A stretch of 64,000 nucleotides of DNA. Source: Micromonospora narathiwatensis (GTDB taxonomy: Bacteria > Actinomycetota > Actinomycetes > Mycobacteriales > Micromonosporaceae). The notes beneath the pieces are model-generated. The model searched no databases. It saw only the letters and a list, made by a program, of their open reading frames with translations, and was not told where the DNA came from. The DNA is taken from the NCBI RefSeq assembly GCF_900089605.1, contig NZ_LT594324.1, forward strand, positions 3,658,001-3,722,000, in the 5' to 3' direction. The stretch's first letter is position 1; the number at the start of each line of letters is the position of its first letter. This document shows, piece by piece, positions 24,025 to 37,043 of this stretch. The translations under genes and the position numbers were made by a program.

Positions 24025-26007
24025 ATGGACACACAGGTCGCCGACACGTTGCTGGGCTCGCTGATCGACGGGCGCTACCGCATTCGCGGTCGCGTGGCCC
24101 GTGGCGGCATGGCGACCGTGTACACCGCCACCGACGAGCGCCTGGAGCGCACCGTGGCGGTCAAGATCATTCACCCGACCCAGGCACCCGAGGCCCGCTC
24201 CCGGATGGCCGGTTTCGTCGAGCGGTTCACCGACGAGGCGAAGACCATCGCCCGGCTGACCCACCCCAACGTGGTGGCGGTCTACGACCAGGGCACCCAC
24301 GGCGGGCTCCCCTACCTGGTGATGGAGTACGTCCGGGGCCGCACCCTGCGCGACGTGCTCGCCGAGCGGCGCCGGCTCCACCCGGACGAGGCCCTCGCGA
24401 TCGCCGAGCAGATGCTCGCCGCGATCGCCGCCGCCCACCGGGCCGGCCTGGTGCACCGCGACGTCAAACCGGAGAACGTGCTGGTCGCCGAGGCGCCCAC
24501 CGGCGGCACCTTCAACCTGGTGGACAGCGTGGTCAAGGTGGCCGACTTCGGGCTGGCCCGCGCGGTCGAGGCGAGCGCCGAGGAGGAGAACGGCAACCAG
24601 CTGATGGCCACCGTGGCGTACGTGGCCCCGGAGCTGGTCACCGAGGGGCACGCCGACCCGCGCACCGATGTCTACTCCGCCGGCATCGTGCTGTTCGAGA
24701 TGCTCACCGGCCGGGTGCCGTACGACGGCGACCGCCCGGTCGACGTCGCGTGGCAGCACGTCGACCGGGACGTACCCGCGCCGTCGACCCTGGTCCCGAG
24801 CCTGCCGAAGATCCTCGACGACCTGGTCTGCCGGGCCACCCGGCGGGATCCGAACGCCCGGCCCGCCGACGCGGGCGCGCTGTTGACCGAGGCGCAGGCG
24901 GCCCGGGAGGACCTGGGCAACCCCAACTCGCACACCGCCGTGCTGCGGAGGGTGGCCGACGAGACCGCCCCGGTGGCCCAGCCCACCATGGTGGTGGCGG
25001 CGGTCCGCCCCACCGAGCGTCCCCCCTGGGCCCGGCTGCCCGAGGGCGGCGGGCAGCGCCCGCACCGTCGCCGGGCCGCCCCCTCGGACGACCGGGGTGG
25101 CGGGCTGGCCGAGCTGCGTACCCGGCTGATGGGCTCCCCGCGCGGCCGGCTCGCGGTGGCCGCGGCGGTCGTGGTGCTCGGCCTGGTCGCCGCGATCGGC
25201 GGCTGGTGGTTCGGAATGGGGCGCTACACGGTCGCCCCGCAGCTGGTCAGCCTGACCAAGGCCGACGCGGAGGGGCAGGCCGCCCGGGGCGGCTTCGTCC
25301 TGAGGTACACCGAACCCCGCTACGACGCGAAGGTGCCGAAGGACAACGTGCTGGTGCAGAGCCCGGCCGCCACGGCCCGGATCGTCAAGGGCGGCACCAT
25401 CACCCTGACCCTGTCGCTCGGCCCGGAACAGCTTCCGGTGCCCGACGTGGTGGGCAAGGAGTTCGAGCTGGCGCAGGCCGAGCTGGCCGACGCCAAGCTG
25501 GTGGTGGCCAAGGGCCCCGCCCGGTACGACGACGAGCTGCCCGCCGGGGTGGTGCTGGACACCAACCCGAAGGTGGGCACGGCGGTCAAGCCGGGCACGA
25601 AGGTGACCGTGACCCTGAGCAAGGGTCGTGCCCCGATCACCGTGCCGAACCTGGTCGGCAAGAACCTCAACGAGGCCCGGAACACCCTCGGCCAGCTCGG
25701 GCTGACCCCGGTCGAGTCGTACAAGGACTCGGACAAGCCGAAGGATGAGATCCTCGGCCAGAGTCCGGCCGACGGCACCGGGGTCGAGAAGGGCGCCCAG
25801 GTCAAGCTGGAGATCAGCAAGGGGCCACCGCAGGTGCCCGTCCCGCGGGTGATCGACATGCCCTGTGAGCAGGCCAAGCAGGTGCTGGAGAGCCAGGGCT
25901 TCCCGGCCAACATCCAGTTCAACCCCAACGGGGTGGCCCGTTTCCAGAACCCGGGCGAGAACACGCCGGTGCCACCGGGCACCCCGGTCACGGTGACGTG
26001 CCTGTGA
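24025..26007 (+). CDS. pknL: PASTA-domain Ser/Thr protein kinase (PknL locus)
   Basis: A 660-residue membrane kinase. The kinase domain is residues 18-290, with Lys47 in VAVKII, HRDVKPEN at 144-151 and DFG at 174-176. A Pro/Arg-rich juxtamembrane stretch follows, one transmembrane helix is at about 375-397, and four PASTA domains occupy 402-660 (VPDVVGK, VPNLVGK and VPRVIDM mark the starts of three). PASTA domains sense cell-wall muropeptides. The locus matches mycobacterial pknL (Rv2176) by neighbours, although mycobacterial PknL lacks PASTA domains as far as I recall. The stop overlaps the next gene. Confidence 0.93.
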   Translation: MDTQVADTLLGSLIDGRYRIRGRVARGGMATVYTATDERLERTVAVKIIHPTQAPEARSRMAGFVERFTDEAKTIARLTHPNVVAVYDQGTHGGLPYLVMEYVRGRTLRDVLAERRRLHPDEALAIAEQMLAAIAAAHRAGLVHRDVKPENVLVAEAPTGGTFNLVDSVVKVADFGLARAVEASAEEENGNQLMATVAYVAPELVTEGHADPRTDVYSAGIVLFEMLTGRVPYDGDRPVDVAWQHVDRDVPAPSTLVPSLPKILDDLVCRATRRDPNARPADAGALLTEAQAAREDLGNPNSHTAVLRRVADETAPVAQPTMVVAAVRPTERPPWARLPEGGGQRPHRRRAAPSDDRGGGLAELRTRLMGSPRGRLAVAAAVVVLGLVAAIGGWWFGMGRYTVAPQLVSLTKADAEGQAARGGFVLRYTEPRYDAKVPKDNVLVQSPAATARIVKGGTITLTLSLGPEQLPVPDVVGKEFELAQAELADAKLVVAKGPARYDDELPAGVVLDTNPKVGTAVKPGTKVTVTLSKGRAPITVPNLVGKNLNEARNTLGQLGLTPVESYKDSDKPKDEILGQSPADGTGVEKGAQVKLEISKGPPQVPVPRVIDMPCEQAKQVLESQGFPANIQFNPNGVARFQNPGENTPVPPGTPVTVTCL

Positions 26008-26909
26008 GCGGCCTGCGAGCCCCGCAGCCGCGGACGAAAGCCGACCCGGAGGCCGGGCGGCGACGGGTCGGCTCGCACACCCCCGCCTCCGGCGGCCTGG
26101 CGAAGGCGGCGCTGCCGTACGCCGACGCCGCGGCGTCCGAGGTGGTGCAGGTCTACGTCTCGAACTCCCGGGGCTGGGCCCTGCCGGCAGGCGACCCGGC
26201 GCAGGACACGCTGTTCCGGGACGGCTGTGCCGAGCGGAGTTTGCCGGCGTTCATCCACGCCTCGCTGCTGGTGAACCTCGGCTCCCCCACGCCGGCCACG
26301 GTCGAGCGGTCGACGCAGACCCTGGCGCACGCGCTGCGCCGGGGCCGGGCGATCGGCGCCGAGGCGGTGGTGTTCCACGCCGGCAGCGCGGTGGACGCCG
26401 GGCACGCCGAGACCGCGATGCGGCAGGTACGCGAGGCCCTGCTGCCGCTGCTGGACGAGGCGGCGGCCGTTGACGGGCCGATGCTGCTGGTCGAGCCGAG
26501 CGCCGGGGGCGGCCGGTCGCTGGCCTCCCGGGTGGAGCGCCTGGGCCCGTACCTGGACGCGGTGGACCGCCACCCGATGATGGGCGTCTGCTTCGACACC
26601 TGCCATGCCTGGGCGGCCGGGCACGACCTGGCCGTCGAGGGCGGGATGACCGCGACGCTGGACGCCCTCGTCGCCGCCGTCGGCGCGGACCGGTTGAAGC
26701 TGGTGCACGCGAACGACTCGAAGGACCTGTGCGGCTCCACCCGGGACCGGCACGAGAACATCGGCAAGGGCACCATCGGCGAGCCGGCGTTCGCCGAGCT
26801 GATGCGCCATCCGGCCACGGCGGGCGTCCCGGTCCTGGTGGAGACCCCGACGGAGCGGCACGTCGGCCACGCCGCCGACATCGCCACCCTCAAGCGCCTC
26901 CACCCCTGA
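26004..26909 (+). CDS. Endonuclease IV-type (Nfo) AP endonuclease
   Basis: A 301-residue TIM-barrel protein of the endonuclease IV family, which cleaves DNA at abasic sites with a zinc cluster. Metal-ligand blocks are FHAGSAV, LLVEPSAGGG (Glu), CFDTCHAWAAGHD, LVHANDSKDLCGSTRDRHENIG (seen as HANDSKD and DRHENIGKG) and VETPTE. I chose the GTG at 26004, which overlaps the kinase stop (GTGA), over the GTG two codons upstream. The kinase and the nuclease appear cotranscribed. The N-terminus is about 20 residues longer than in E. coli Nfo. Confidence 0.87.
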   Translation: MSGLRAPQPRTKADPEAGRRRVGSHTPASGGLAKAALPYADAAASEVVQVYVSNSRGWALPAGDPAQDTLFRDGCAERSLPAFIHASLLVNLGSPTPATVERSTQTLAHALRRGRAIGAEAVVFHAGSAVDAGHAETAMRQVREALLPLLDEAAAVDGPMLLVEPSAGGGRSLASRVERLGPYLDAVDRHPMMGVCFDTCHAWAAGHDLAVEGGMTATLDALVAAVGADRLKLVHANDSKDLCGSTRDRHENIGKGTIGEPAFAELMRHPATAGVPVLVETPTERHVGHAADIATLKRLHP

Positions 26910-26943
26910 CCCGGCCCGGGCACCGGCCCGTCGGCGGGCCGGC

Positions 26944-27003
26944 GTTGGTCAAGAAGTTCGCGTCGGAGAACCCGGCGCGGACAACGCGAACTCCTTGATC
27001 AAC
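26944..27003. terminator. Long dyad between convergent genes
   Basis: Left arm 26944-26963 and right arm 26984-27003. The inner nine bases (AGTTCGCGT/ACGCGAACT) pair perfectly and the outer ten (GTTGGTCAAG/CTTGATCAAC) have one G-T position. It sits between the endonuclease IV gene and the convergent threonine aldolase and probably terminates both. The outer arm resembles the GATCA arms of the 23.4-kb element. Confidence 0.65.
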
Positions 27004-27021
27004 AACGCCGGAGCGGGACGG

Positions 27022-28042
<1,021 letters not shown>

Positions 28043-28050
<8 letters not shown>

Positions 28051-28114
28051 GATCATCCTTTCGGCTGCCGACTGCGGGGCTCGCAGGCTCGCTCCTCGCC
28101 TCGGCCACCCTCAC
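28043..28114 (-). repeat. Diverged copy of the mini-ORF/Shine-Dalgarno element
   Basis: The aroG-to-aldolase gap carries GAGGCGAGGAGCGAGC, then AGCCCCGCAGTCGGC and CGAAAGG, matching the 59-bp units at 53059-53299 in order and spacing with about 10 extra or changed bases. It opens with GTG four bases after the aroG stop codon, encodes a 23-residue frame, and its stop overlaps the start of the aldolase. It supplies the AAAGG ribosome site of the aldolase. Confidence 0.65.
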
Positions 28115-28115
28115 G

Positions 28116-30332
<2,217 letters not shown>

Positions 30333-30376
30333 TTAGATCCGGGGCACGTCGCGGCGCCGGGCCGCACGCCCAGGAG

Positions 30377-31375
30377 GTGACGATCATCCTCGCCGTGGCG
30401 TCAGTCGACACCGCGTGGCTACCCCCGGCGGAGCGGTTCGACTTCTGGCAGGACCTGGTTGCCCGCGAGTCGGCGGCGGCCCGGATCAGCAGCGCGCACG
30501 CCGACGACTTCACCGCCTCGGCCCGGGCGGTCGACCTCGGCGTGGTGAGGCTCGGGACGTGGCGCTACCCGTCGCTGGAGCTGGCCCGTACGCCACGGAT
30601 GATCCGCAGTTCGGACCCGGAGCTCTATCAGCTCGCCCTGCCTCTCTCCGGGCACGGCGTGGTGTACCAGCAACGCCGGTCGGGGCCGCTCGACCCGTCC
30701 GGCTTCACCCTCGTCGACACCGTCCGCCCGCACGGGTCCCGGCATTCGCCGCGCCCGGCGACGGCCGCGCCCCTGGAGACGCTGACCGTCCTGCTGCCGC
30801 ACCAGGCTCTCCCGCTGCCCGCGCGCCGGGTGGAGGCGCTGCTCGCGGACGTCATTCCGGCCGACCGTGGGATGGGCGGGCTGCTCGCCGACTTCCTGCG
30901 ACGGATCGTCACGCACCCCGAGCAGTACGCGACGGACGACGCGCCTCAGCTGGGCCGGATCGCCCTGGACCTGATCTCCGGCACCCTGGCCCGGCGGCTC
31001 GACGTCGAGCGGGAACTGCCCGCCGAGGTCCAGGACGCCGGCCTGCGGGCCCGGGTCGAGGCGTTCGTCCGGCGGCACCTGGCCGACCCGGACCTCACCC
31101 CGGCGACCGTGGCGGCGGCGCACCACATGTCGCTGCGGTCGCTGCACCGGCTCTTCGCGGGCACGGGCACCGGCATCACCGTCACGGCCATGATCCGCAC
31201 CGAGCGGTTGGCCGGCTGCTTCCGGGACCTCATCGACCCACGCCGGCGTCACCAGGCCATCCACCAGGTGGCCGCCCGCTGGGGCTTCCGGGACCGGGCC
31301 CACTTCAGCCGGGCGTTCCGGTCCGCGTACGGGCTCTCGCCGCGCGAGCACCGCGAGCGCGGCCGGCGGGGCTGA
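30377..31375 (+). CDS. AraC-family transcriptional regulator
   Basis: A 332-residue regulator. The N-terminal cupin-like AraC_binding_2 domain (about 20-200; ERFDFWQDLVARESA) is followed by a C-terminal double HTH (about 220-325; LTPATVAAAHHMSLRSLHRLF and HQVAARWGFRDRAHFSRAFR). Start is uncertain: the GTG at 30377 lies within AGGAGGTG and a GTG at 30395 gives the N-terminus usual in the family, but both are badly spaced to the ribosome site. It is convergent with the chitinase; any link to it is speculative. Confidence 0.85.
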   Translation: MTIILAVASVDTAWLPPAERFDFWQDLVARESAAARISSAHADDFTASARAVDLGVVRLGTWRYPSLELARTPRMIRSSDPELYQLALPLSGHGVVYQQRRSGPLDPSGFTLVDTVRPHGSRHSPRPATAAPLETLTVLLPHQALPLPARRVEALLADVIPADRGMGGLLADFLRRIVTHPEQYATDDAPQLGRIALDLISGTLARRLDVERELPAEVQDAGLRARVEAFVRRHLADPDLTPATVAAAHHMSLRSLHRLFAGTGTGITVTAMIRTERLAGCFRDLIDPRRRHQAIHQVAARWGFRDRAHFSRAFRSAYGLSPREHRERGRRG

Positions 31376-31383
31376 GCACCGAG

Positions 31384-31412
31384 CGGGGAGGGGCCGGTGC
31401 GGCCCCTCCCCG
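31384..31412. terminator. Bidirectional terminator, AraC gene / chitinase
   Basis: A perfect 12-bp stem, 31384-31395 with 31401-31412, and a 5-base loop. It lies 9 bases after the AraC stop and 28 bases after the chitinase stop on the other strand. Confidence 0.8.
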
Positions 31413-31440
31413 ACGGGTGGGTGGTGCGTCGGCCCTCGGC

Positions 31441-33069
<1,629 letters not shown>

Positions 33070-33091
33070 ACGGCGTCTCCCCAAACAGTTA

Positions 33092-33102
33092 GGAAACTTT
33101 CC
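33092..33102. promoter_or_regulatory. Palindrome upstream of chitinase
   Basis: GGAAACTTTCC is a perfect 11-bp palindrome between the chitinase ATG and the likely promoter. It does not resemble the DasR site, so a different regulator may act here. Confidence 0.5.
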
Positions 33103-33200
33103 AGATTGATGCTGAGACGCTACTCACGCCGTCATCACTTCGTCAAGATGTAGATGCATCGATTTGTGGCCGCCCCGGGCCGGCCGGCCTGGCGGGCGCG

Positions 33201-33206
33201 TAGCCT
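33201..33206 (+). promoter_or_regulatory. Leaderless-type -10 of the peroxidase gene
   Basis: TAGCCT lies 6 bases before the ATG at 33213 with no ribosome site between. The same hexamer at the same distance precedes the SRPBCC gene at 57691. Confidence 0.5.
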
Positions 33207-33212
33207 CGCCTC

Positions 33213-33701
33213 ATGAGCGTTTTCGACGTACGGATCGACGCCCTCGCCGGCGGCCCGGCCGACCTCGACCAGTACCGCGGCCGTGCCCTGCTGGTGGTCA
33301 ACGTGGCCTCCCGGTGCGGCCTGACCCCCCAGTACGCCGGCCTCCAGACCCTCGCCGACGAGTACGCCGACCGGGGCCTGACCGTGCTCGGGGTGCCGTG
33401 CAACCAGTTCGCCGGCCAGGAGCCCGGCACGGCCGCCGAGATCGAGGAGTTCTGCCAGGTCAACTACGGCGTGACCTTCCCGCTGACGGAGAAGGTCGAC
33501 GTCAACGGGCCGGACCGGCACCCGCTCTACGCCGAGCTGGTGTCCACGCCGGACGCCGAGGGACACACCGGCGACGTGCGGTGGAACTTCGAGAAGTTCC
33601 TGGTCGCGCCGGACGGCGCGGTGGCCGCCCGATTCGCCCCGCAGGTGGCCCCGGACTCCCCCGAACTGCGCGCCGCGATCGAGAAGGTGCTGCCGGCCTG
33701 A
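33213..33701 (+). CDS. Glutathione peroxidase-family thiol peroxidase
   Basis: A 162-residue peroxidase. NVASRCGLTPQYAGLQ holds the peroxidatic Cys (Cys rather than selenocysteine), GVPCNQFAGQEPG the second signature with Gln and a further Cys, and DVRWNFEKFLV the conserved Trp-Asn. In actinobacteria such enzymes usually take electrons from thioredoxin rather than glutathione. A strong terminator follows. Confidence 0.92.
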   Translation: MSVFDVRIDALAGGPADLDQYRGRALLVVNVASRCGLTPQYAGLQTLADEYADRGLTVLGVPCNQFAGQEPGTAAEIEEFCQVNYGVTFPLTEKVDVNGPDRHPLYAELVSTPDAEGHTGDVRWNFEKFLVAPDGAVAARFAPQVAPDSPELRAAIEKVLPA

Positions 33702-33709
33702 CCCCACGG

Positions 33710-33747
33710 CGGCGGGCCCGGGACGTCGCCGCGCCCCGGGCCCGCCG
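33710..33747 (+). terminator. Terminator after peroxidase gene
   Basis: A perfect 13-bp stem, 33710-33722 with 33735-33747, and a 12-base loop, beginning 8 bases after the stop codon. Confidence 0.78.
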
Positions 33748-33751
33748 GTCC

Positions 33752-33868
33752 GGACCGGTCAGCTCAGCCGGCGGCCCGCCGGCCTGGACCGGTCAGCTCA
33801 GCCGGCGGGTCCGCCGGCCTGGACCGGTCAGCTCAGCCGCCGGTCCGCCGGCCGGCTCGGGTCGGCTC
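33752..33868. repeat. 34/35-bp tandem array at the GH44 3' end
   Basis: Units begin at 33752, 33786 and 33821 (34 and 35 bases apart), each opening with GGACCGGTCAGCTCAGCCG; a degenerate fourth unit ends in the GH44 stop region. On the minus strand every unit contains GGCTGAGC, the same context as the GH44 stop codon, so the array looks like duplications of the gene's end. Confidence 0.75.
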
Positions 33869-35840
33869 AGCCGCAGCGCCGACCGTTGAGGGTGAAGACG
33901 GCCGGCGCCGGGTTCGATCCGGACCAGGCGCCGTTGAAACCGATGACCGTCGAGGCGCCGGGCGGGAGCTTCGCGTTCCAGCTCAGGCTCGCCGCGGTAA
34001 CGGCCGCGCCGGCCTGCCGCCAGTCCGCCGACCAGCCCTGGGCGACCCGCTGGCCGGCGGCCGGGAAGTCGAAGCCGAGCCGCCAGCCGTCGATCGCGGT
34101 GGTGCCGGTGTTGGCGATGGTGACCTGCGCGGTGAACCCGCCCGGCCAACTGCCGTGCACCGTGTAGCTGACCTGGCAGTCGCCCGTCTCGGGGCCAGGC
34201 GGCAGCACCAGGTGGGTGACCGAGTTGGCCGGGAAGGTGGCGGTGAAGCCGCTCGACGCGACGGGCTGGTCGGCCTCCCGGACGATCCCGGCGAGGTTCG
34301 CCCCGCTGTAGCGGTACACCTGGGCGGTGGTGGCGGACACGCCGGCCAGGGACACCGGGCTGGTCAGGTCGTCGCCGGACTTGTTCACCACGACCAGGGT
34401 GAGCGCCTTGTCGCCGGCCCGCTCGGCCGCGTACACCGCCAGCTTGTCCTGGTCGGCGCTGGTGGCCCGGACGGAGGTCTCGCCGAACGCGCCGCCCTTG
34501 CCGTCGTAGTTGCGGTAGATCCGGAAGGCGTTGGCGACCGGCTGGTCCGCCGACGGGGCGGTCCACAGGTTGGCCAGGTCGAGCCCCTCGCGGCCGAAGA
34601 TGCCCAGCACGTCCGCCTCGGCGAGCGCCCCGTTCAACGACCCGTGCGCGCCCCAGTTGTATTCGGTGATCGCGAGCTTGGTGCCCGGGTAGTGCTGGCC
34701 GACCATGTCCCGCAGCCGCGGGATGAACCGCACCGGCTGGTTGATCCAGGATTCGTCCACGTAGGTCGGGTCCCAGAGCTGCCGGGTGGAGCGCAGCCGC
34801 AGCGCCTGGGTGGCCTCGTCGCCGGGCGCGTCGTTGAACACCCCCGACTGCTGCGGGTAGATGTGGATGTCGAAGTAGTCGAGGATCCGGGTGCCGTGCT
34901 GCTCCTCGTACTCGCGCATCCGGTCCAGGTACCAGGGGCCGAGGTCCTGCCCGCCGTGGGCGGCCCTGTCCGGTGGGTTCCCCCAACATCCGGTTCGGCT
35001 GCAGACGTCCTGGTCGAGGCCGGAGAAGATGGTCGAGTTGAGCCCCCAGCCGACCGGGCCGAGGGTCTTCGCCCCCGGGTCGGCCGCCTTGATCGCGGCG
35101 GCGTACTCGTAGGTGCGGTCGCGCAGTTCGTCGTAGCCGAGGCCGGTGGGGCGGACGTCGCGGTGGGTGGAGTGCCACAGGTCCGGCTCGTTGTCCAGGT
35201 CGTAGAACTGCACACCACCGTCGGCGGCCGAGCCGAACTCCCCCTTGAGGTGGGTGATCCAGTCGGTGACGTAACCGGGGCCGACGGCGACGCTGGTGTC
35301 CTTCGGGTCGTTGCCGGTGACCAGGGTGCCGTCCGGCGTCTTGCCGTTGCCGCAGTCCGGCGCCCACGGGTCGGTCGACTCCTGCGGGCCGTACTTTTCC
35401 ACGCTGAACCCGCAGGAGCGGGCCCGCTCCTTGGCGATCCAGCCGATCAGCGGGACGGTCATCACCGTCTGCGCGCCGGTGGCCTGGTTCTGCTGGACGA
35501 ACCGGTCGGTCTCGGAGCCCTTCGGCAGGCTCGCCGGGTCCGGGTTGTCGTTCGGGATGTTCTCGAAGTACCAGTCCGAGGCCCGGTTGGTGGTGTCGGC
35601 ACGGAAGTTGTAGCGGGTGGTGTGGTTGCCGCCGTACCGGTGCGCCGGCAGCCGGATGTCCCGGGCCAGGGCCTCGTCGGCAAAGTTCATCCCGTAGATG
35701 TACGGGCTGATCGGATGCCGTCCGGCGGTGGCGTCGACGGTCAGGGCGGGGCCGGCAAGGGCGAGGGCGGGCTCCGGCAGGACCAGGCCACCGAGGGCGG
35801 CGGCCAGCACGACCGGGAGCAGTGCCGTGGTGGGGCGCAC
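33867..35840 (-). CDS. Secreted GH44 endoglucanase with C-terminal CBM2
   Basis: A 657-residue exported glycoside hydrolase of family 44 (endoglucanase/xyloglucanase type). The signal peptide ends near residue 28 (ALALAGP). HPISPYIYGMNFADE and RYGGNHTTRYNF are GH44 blocks, DLDNEPDLW carries the acid/base Glu and LAITEYNWG the nucleophile Glu. A CBM2-type module occupies about 553-657 (CQVSYTVHGSWPGGFTAQ to FTLNGRRC). GTG start with AAGGGAAAG. Probably acts on beta-glucans of plant debris. Confidence 0.9.
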   Translation of the reverse strand: MRPTTALLPVVLAAALGGLVLPEPALALAGPALTVDATAGRHPISPYIYGMNFADEALARDIRLPAHRYGGNHTTRYNFRADTTNRASDWYFENIPNDNPDPASLPKGSETDRFVQQNQATGAQTVMTVPLIGWIAKERARSCGFSVEKYGPQESTDPWAPDCGNGKTPDGTLVTGNDPKDTSVAVGPGYVTDWITHLKGEFGSAADGGVQFYDLDNEPDLWHSTHRDVRPTGLGYDELRDRTYEYAAAIKAADPGAKTLGPVGWGLNSTIFSGLDQDVCSRTGCWGNPPDRAAHGGQDLGPWYLDRMREYEEQHGTRILDYFDIHIYPQQSGVFNDAPGDEATQALRLRSTRQLWDPTYVDESWINQPVRFIPRLRDMVGQHYPGTKLAITEYNWGAHGSLNGALAEADVLGIFGREGLDLANLWTAPSADQPVANAFRIYRNYDGKGGAFGETSVRATSADQDKLAVYAAERAGDKALTLVVVNKSGDDLTSPVSLAGVSATTAQVYRYSGANLAGIVREADQPVASSGFTATFPANSVTHLVLPPGPETGDCQVSYTVHGSWPGGFTAQVTIANTGTTAIDGWRLGFDFPAAGQRVAQGWSADWRQAGAAVTAASLSWNAKLPPGASTVIGFNGAWSGSNPAPAVFTLNGRRCG

Positions 35841-35937
35841 GAGCTTTCCCTTCCTGAAGGAATCGAAGCTCGCCGCTGGGAGCGCCTCCGTAGCATCACG
35901 CTTCCCCGCCCGTCCGTCAATCCCGGAGCAACAGGGC

Positions 35938-35974
35938 GGGCCGCGCCGATCCGGTACGCGGATCGGCGCGGCCC
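35938..35974. terminator. Terminator after the SGNH esterase gene
   Basis: A perfect 16-bp stem, 35938-35953 with 35959-35974, and a 5-base loop, starting 14 bases past the esterase stop on the minus strand. Confidence 0.82.
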
Positions 35975-35988
35975 GTGCCCGTGCCGGC

Positions 35989-36795
35989 TCAGCCCGCCGT
36001 CGAGCGGAAGACCGGGTAGTAGCCGCCGGACTGGCCCGCGGCCGTCGGGTGGTAGGAGATGGTGAGGTTGAGGAAGTTCAGCGCGTGCAGCCACTTCTCA
36101 CCGCCGCTGCACAGCTGGTGACCGACGAAGCTCGACCGGACGTCGGCGAACTTGAAGCCGGCCGAGGTGGCGGCCGTCCGGATGATGTCGTCGACCAGGT
36201 TGATGCCCTCGTTGATCTTCGCCCGGGACTTCTCGGTGAGCCCGACGCAGATCGGGTTGCCGAGCTGGTAGAAGACCGGGTAGCCGACGACCACCACGCG
36301 GGCGCTGGGCGAACGGCTCTTGATGCCGTTGTAGACGTTGGCCAGCTTGCCCGGCAGCTCGCTACGGGCCTTGTTCTCGGCCGCGTCGATGGCGGCGATG
36401 CACTGCGCCTCACTGTTGAGCACGCAGGTGGTCATGATGCTGGAGAAGCCGACGTCGTTGCCACCGATGGTGACGCTGACCAGGGTCGTGGTCGACGACA
36501 GCGCGGAGAGCTGGTTGTTGATGACGTCGGTCGTGGTCGCGCCGGAGCAGGCCACCGAGCGGTACGACGCCGGCTTGATGTTGGTGTTGTAGAGCGCGGG
36601 ATACGCGTTGTTGCTGCGCATGCAGGAGCCGCTCTCGGACGTGTAGCTGTCGGCGCCGACGCCGGAGGCGTACGAGTCGCCGAGCGCGACGTACCGGTCG
36701 GTGGCGGCCGCCTGGGCGGGGACGGCCATGGCCAGTGTGACACCGAGCGAGGACGCCAGGGTCAGGGCAAAGGTGGCAAGACGGGATCTCCGCAC
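35989..36795 (-). CDS. Secreted SGNH/GDSL-family esterase or lipase
   Basis: A 268-residue exported SGNH hydrolase. The signal peptide ends at about residue 30 (VPAQAAA). Block I is YVALGDSYASGVGA with the nucleophile Ser, block III is TIGGNDVGFS with Gly/Asn of the oxyanion hole, and block V is ISYHPTAAGQ with the catalytic His. Six cysteines could form three disulfides, as in the Streptomyces scabies/rimosus lipase group. GTG start with CCAGGAG. The final member of the secreted-enzyme group. Confidence 0.9.
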   Translation of the reverse strand: MRRSRLATFALTLASSLGVTLAMAVPAQAAATDRYVALGDSYASGVGADSYTSESGSCMRSNNAYPALYNTNIKPASYRSVACSGATTTDVINNQLSALSSTTTLVSVTIGGNDVGFSSIMTTCVLNSEAQCIAAIDAAENKARSELPGKLANVYNGIKSRSPSARVVVVGYPVFYQLGNPICVGLTEKSRAKINEGINLVDDIIRTAATSAGFKFADVRSSFVGHQLCSGGEKWLHALNFLNLTISYHPTAAGQSGGYYPVFRSTAG

Positions 36796-36830
36796 GTCGC
36801 ACTCCTGGGGGTGGAGGGTGTTGGTGGGAG

Positions 36831-36842
36831 ATTGATATCAAT
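36831..36842. promoter_or_regulatory. AT-rich palindrome upstream of the esterase
   Basis: ATTGATATCAAT is a perfect 12-bp palindrome 36 bases before the esterase start. The 36796-37043 gap is far more AT-rich than its surroundings and holds no gene; this dyad is a candidate operator. Confidence 0.5.
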
Positions 36843-37043
36843 AGATCAAACGCTGACGGAAGATCAACGATTCGCAGGGTTTGCCGATAGACCCTTTTGC
36901 ATACAAATCATTACCAGGGTTGCCCTGATCACTGAAGGTTTTCGCCAGATGAACGTTACGCCACAATCCGGGTGTCGGCTCGGCCGGATAACCAACCACC
37001 ACAGTGGGGAATGCCGGTCGCCTTCGGCCGGTTGGCAACGGAC

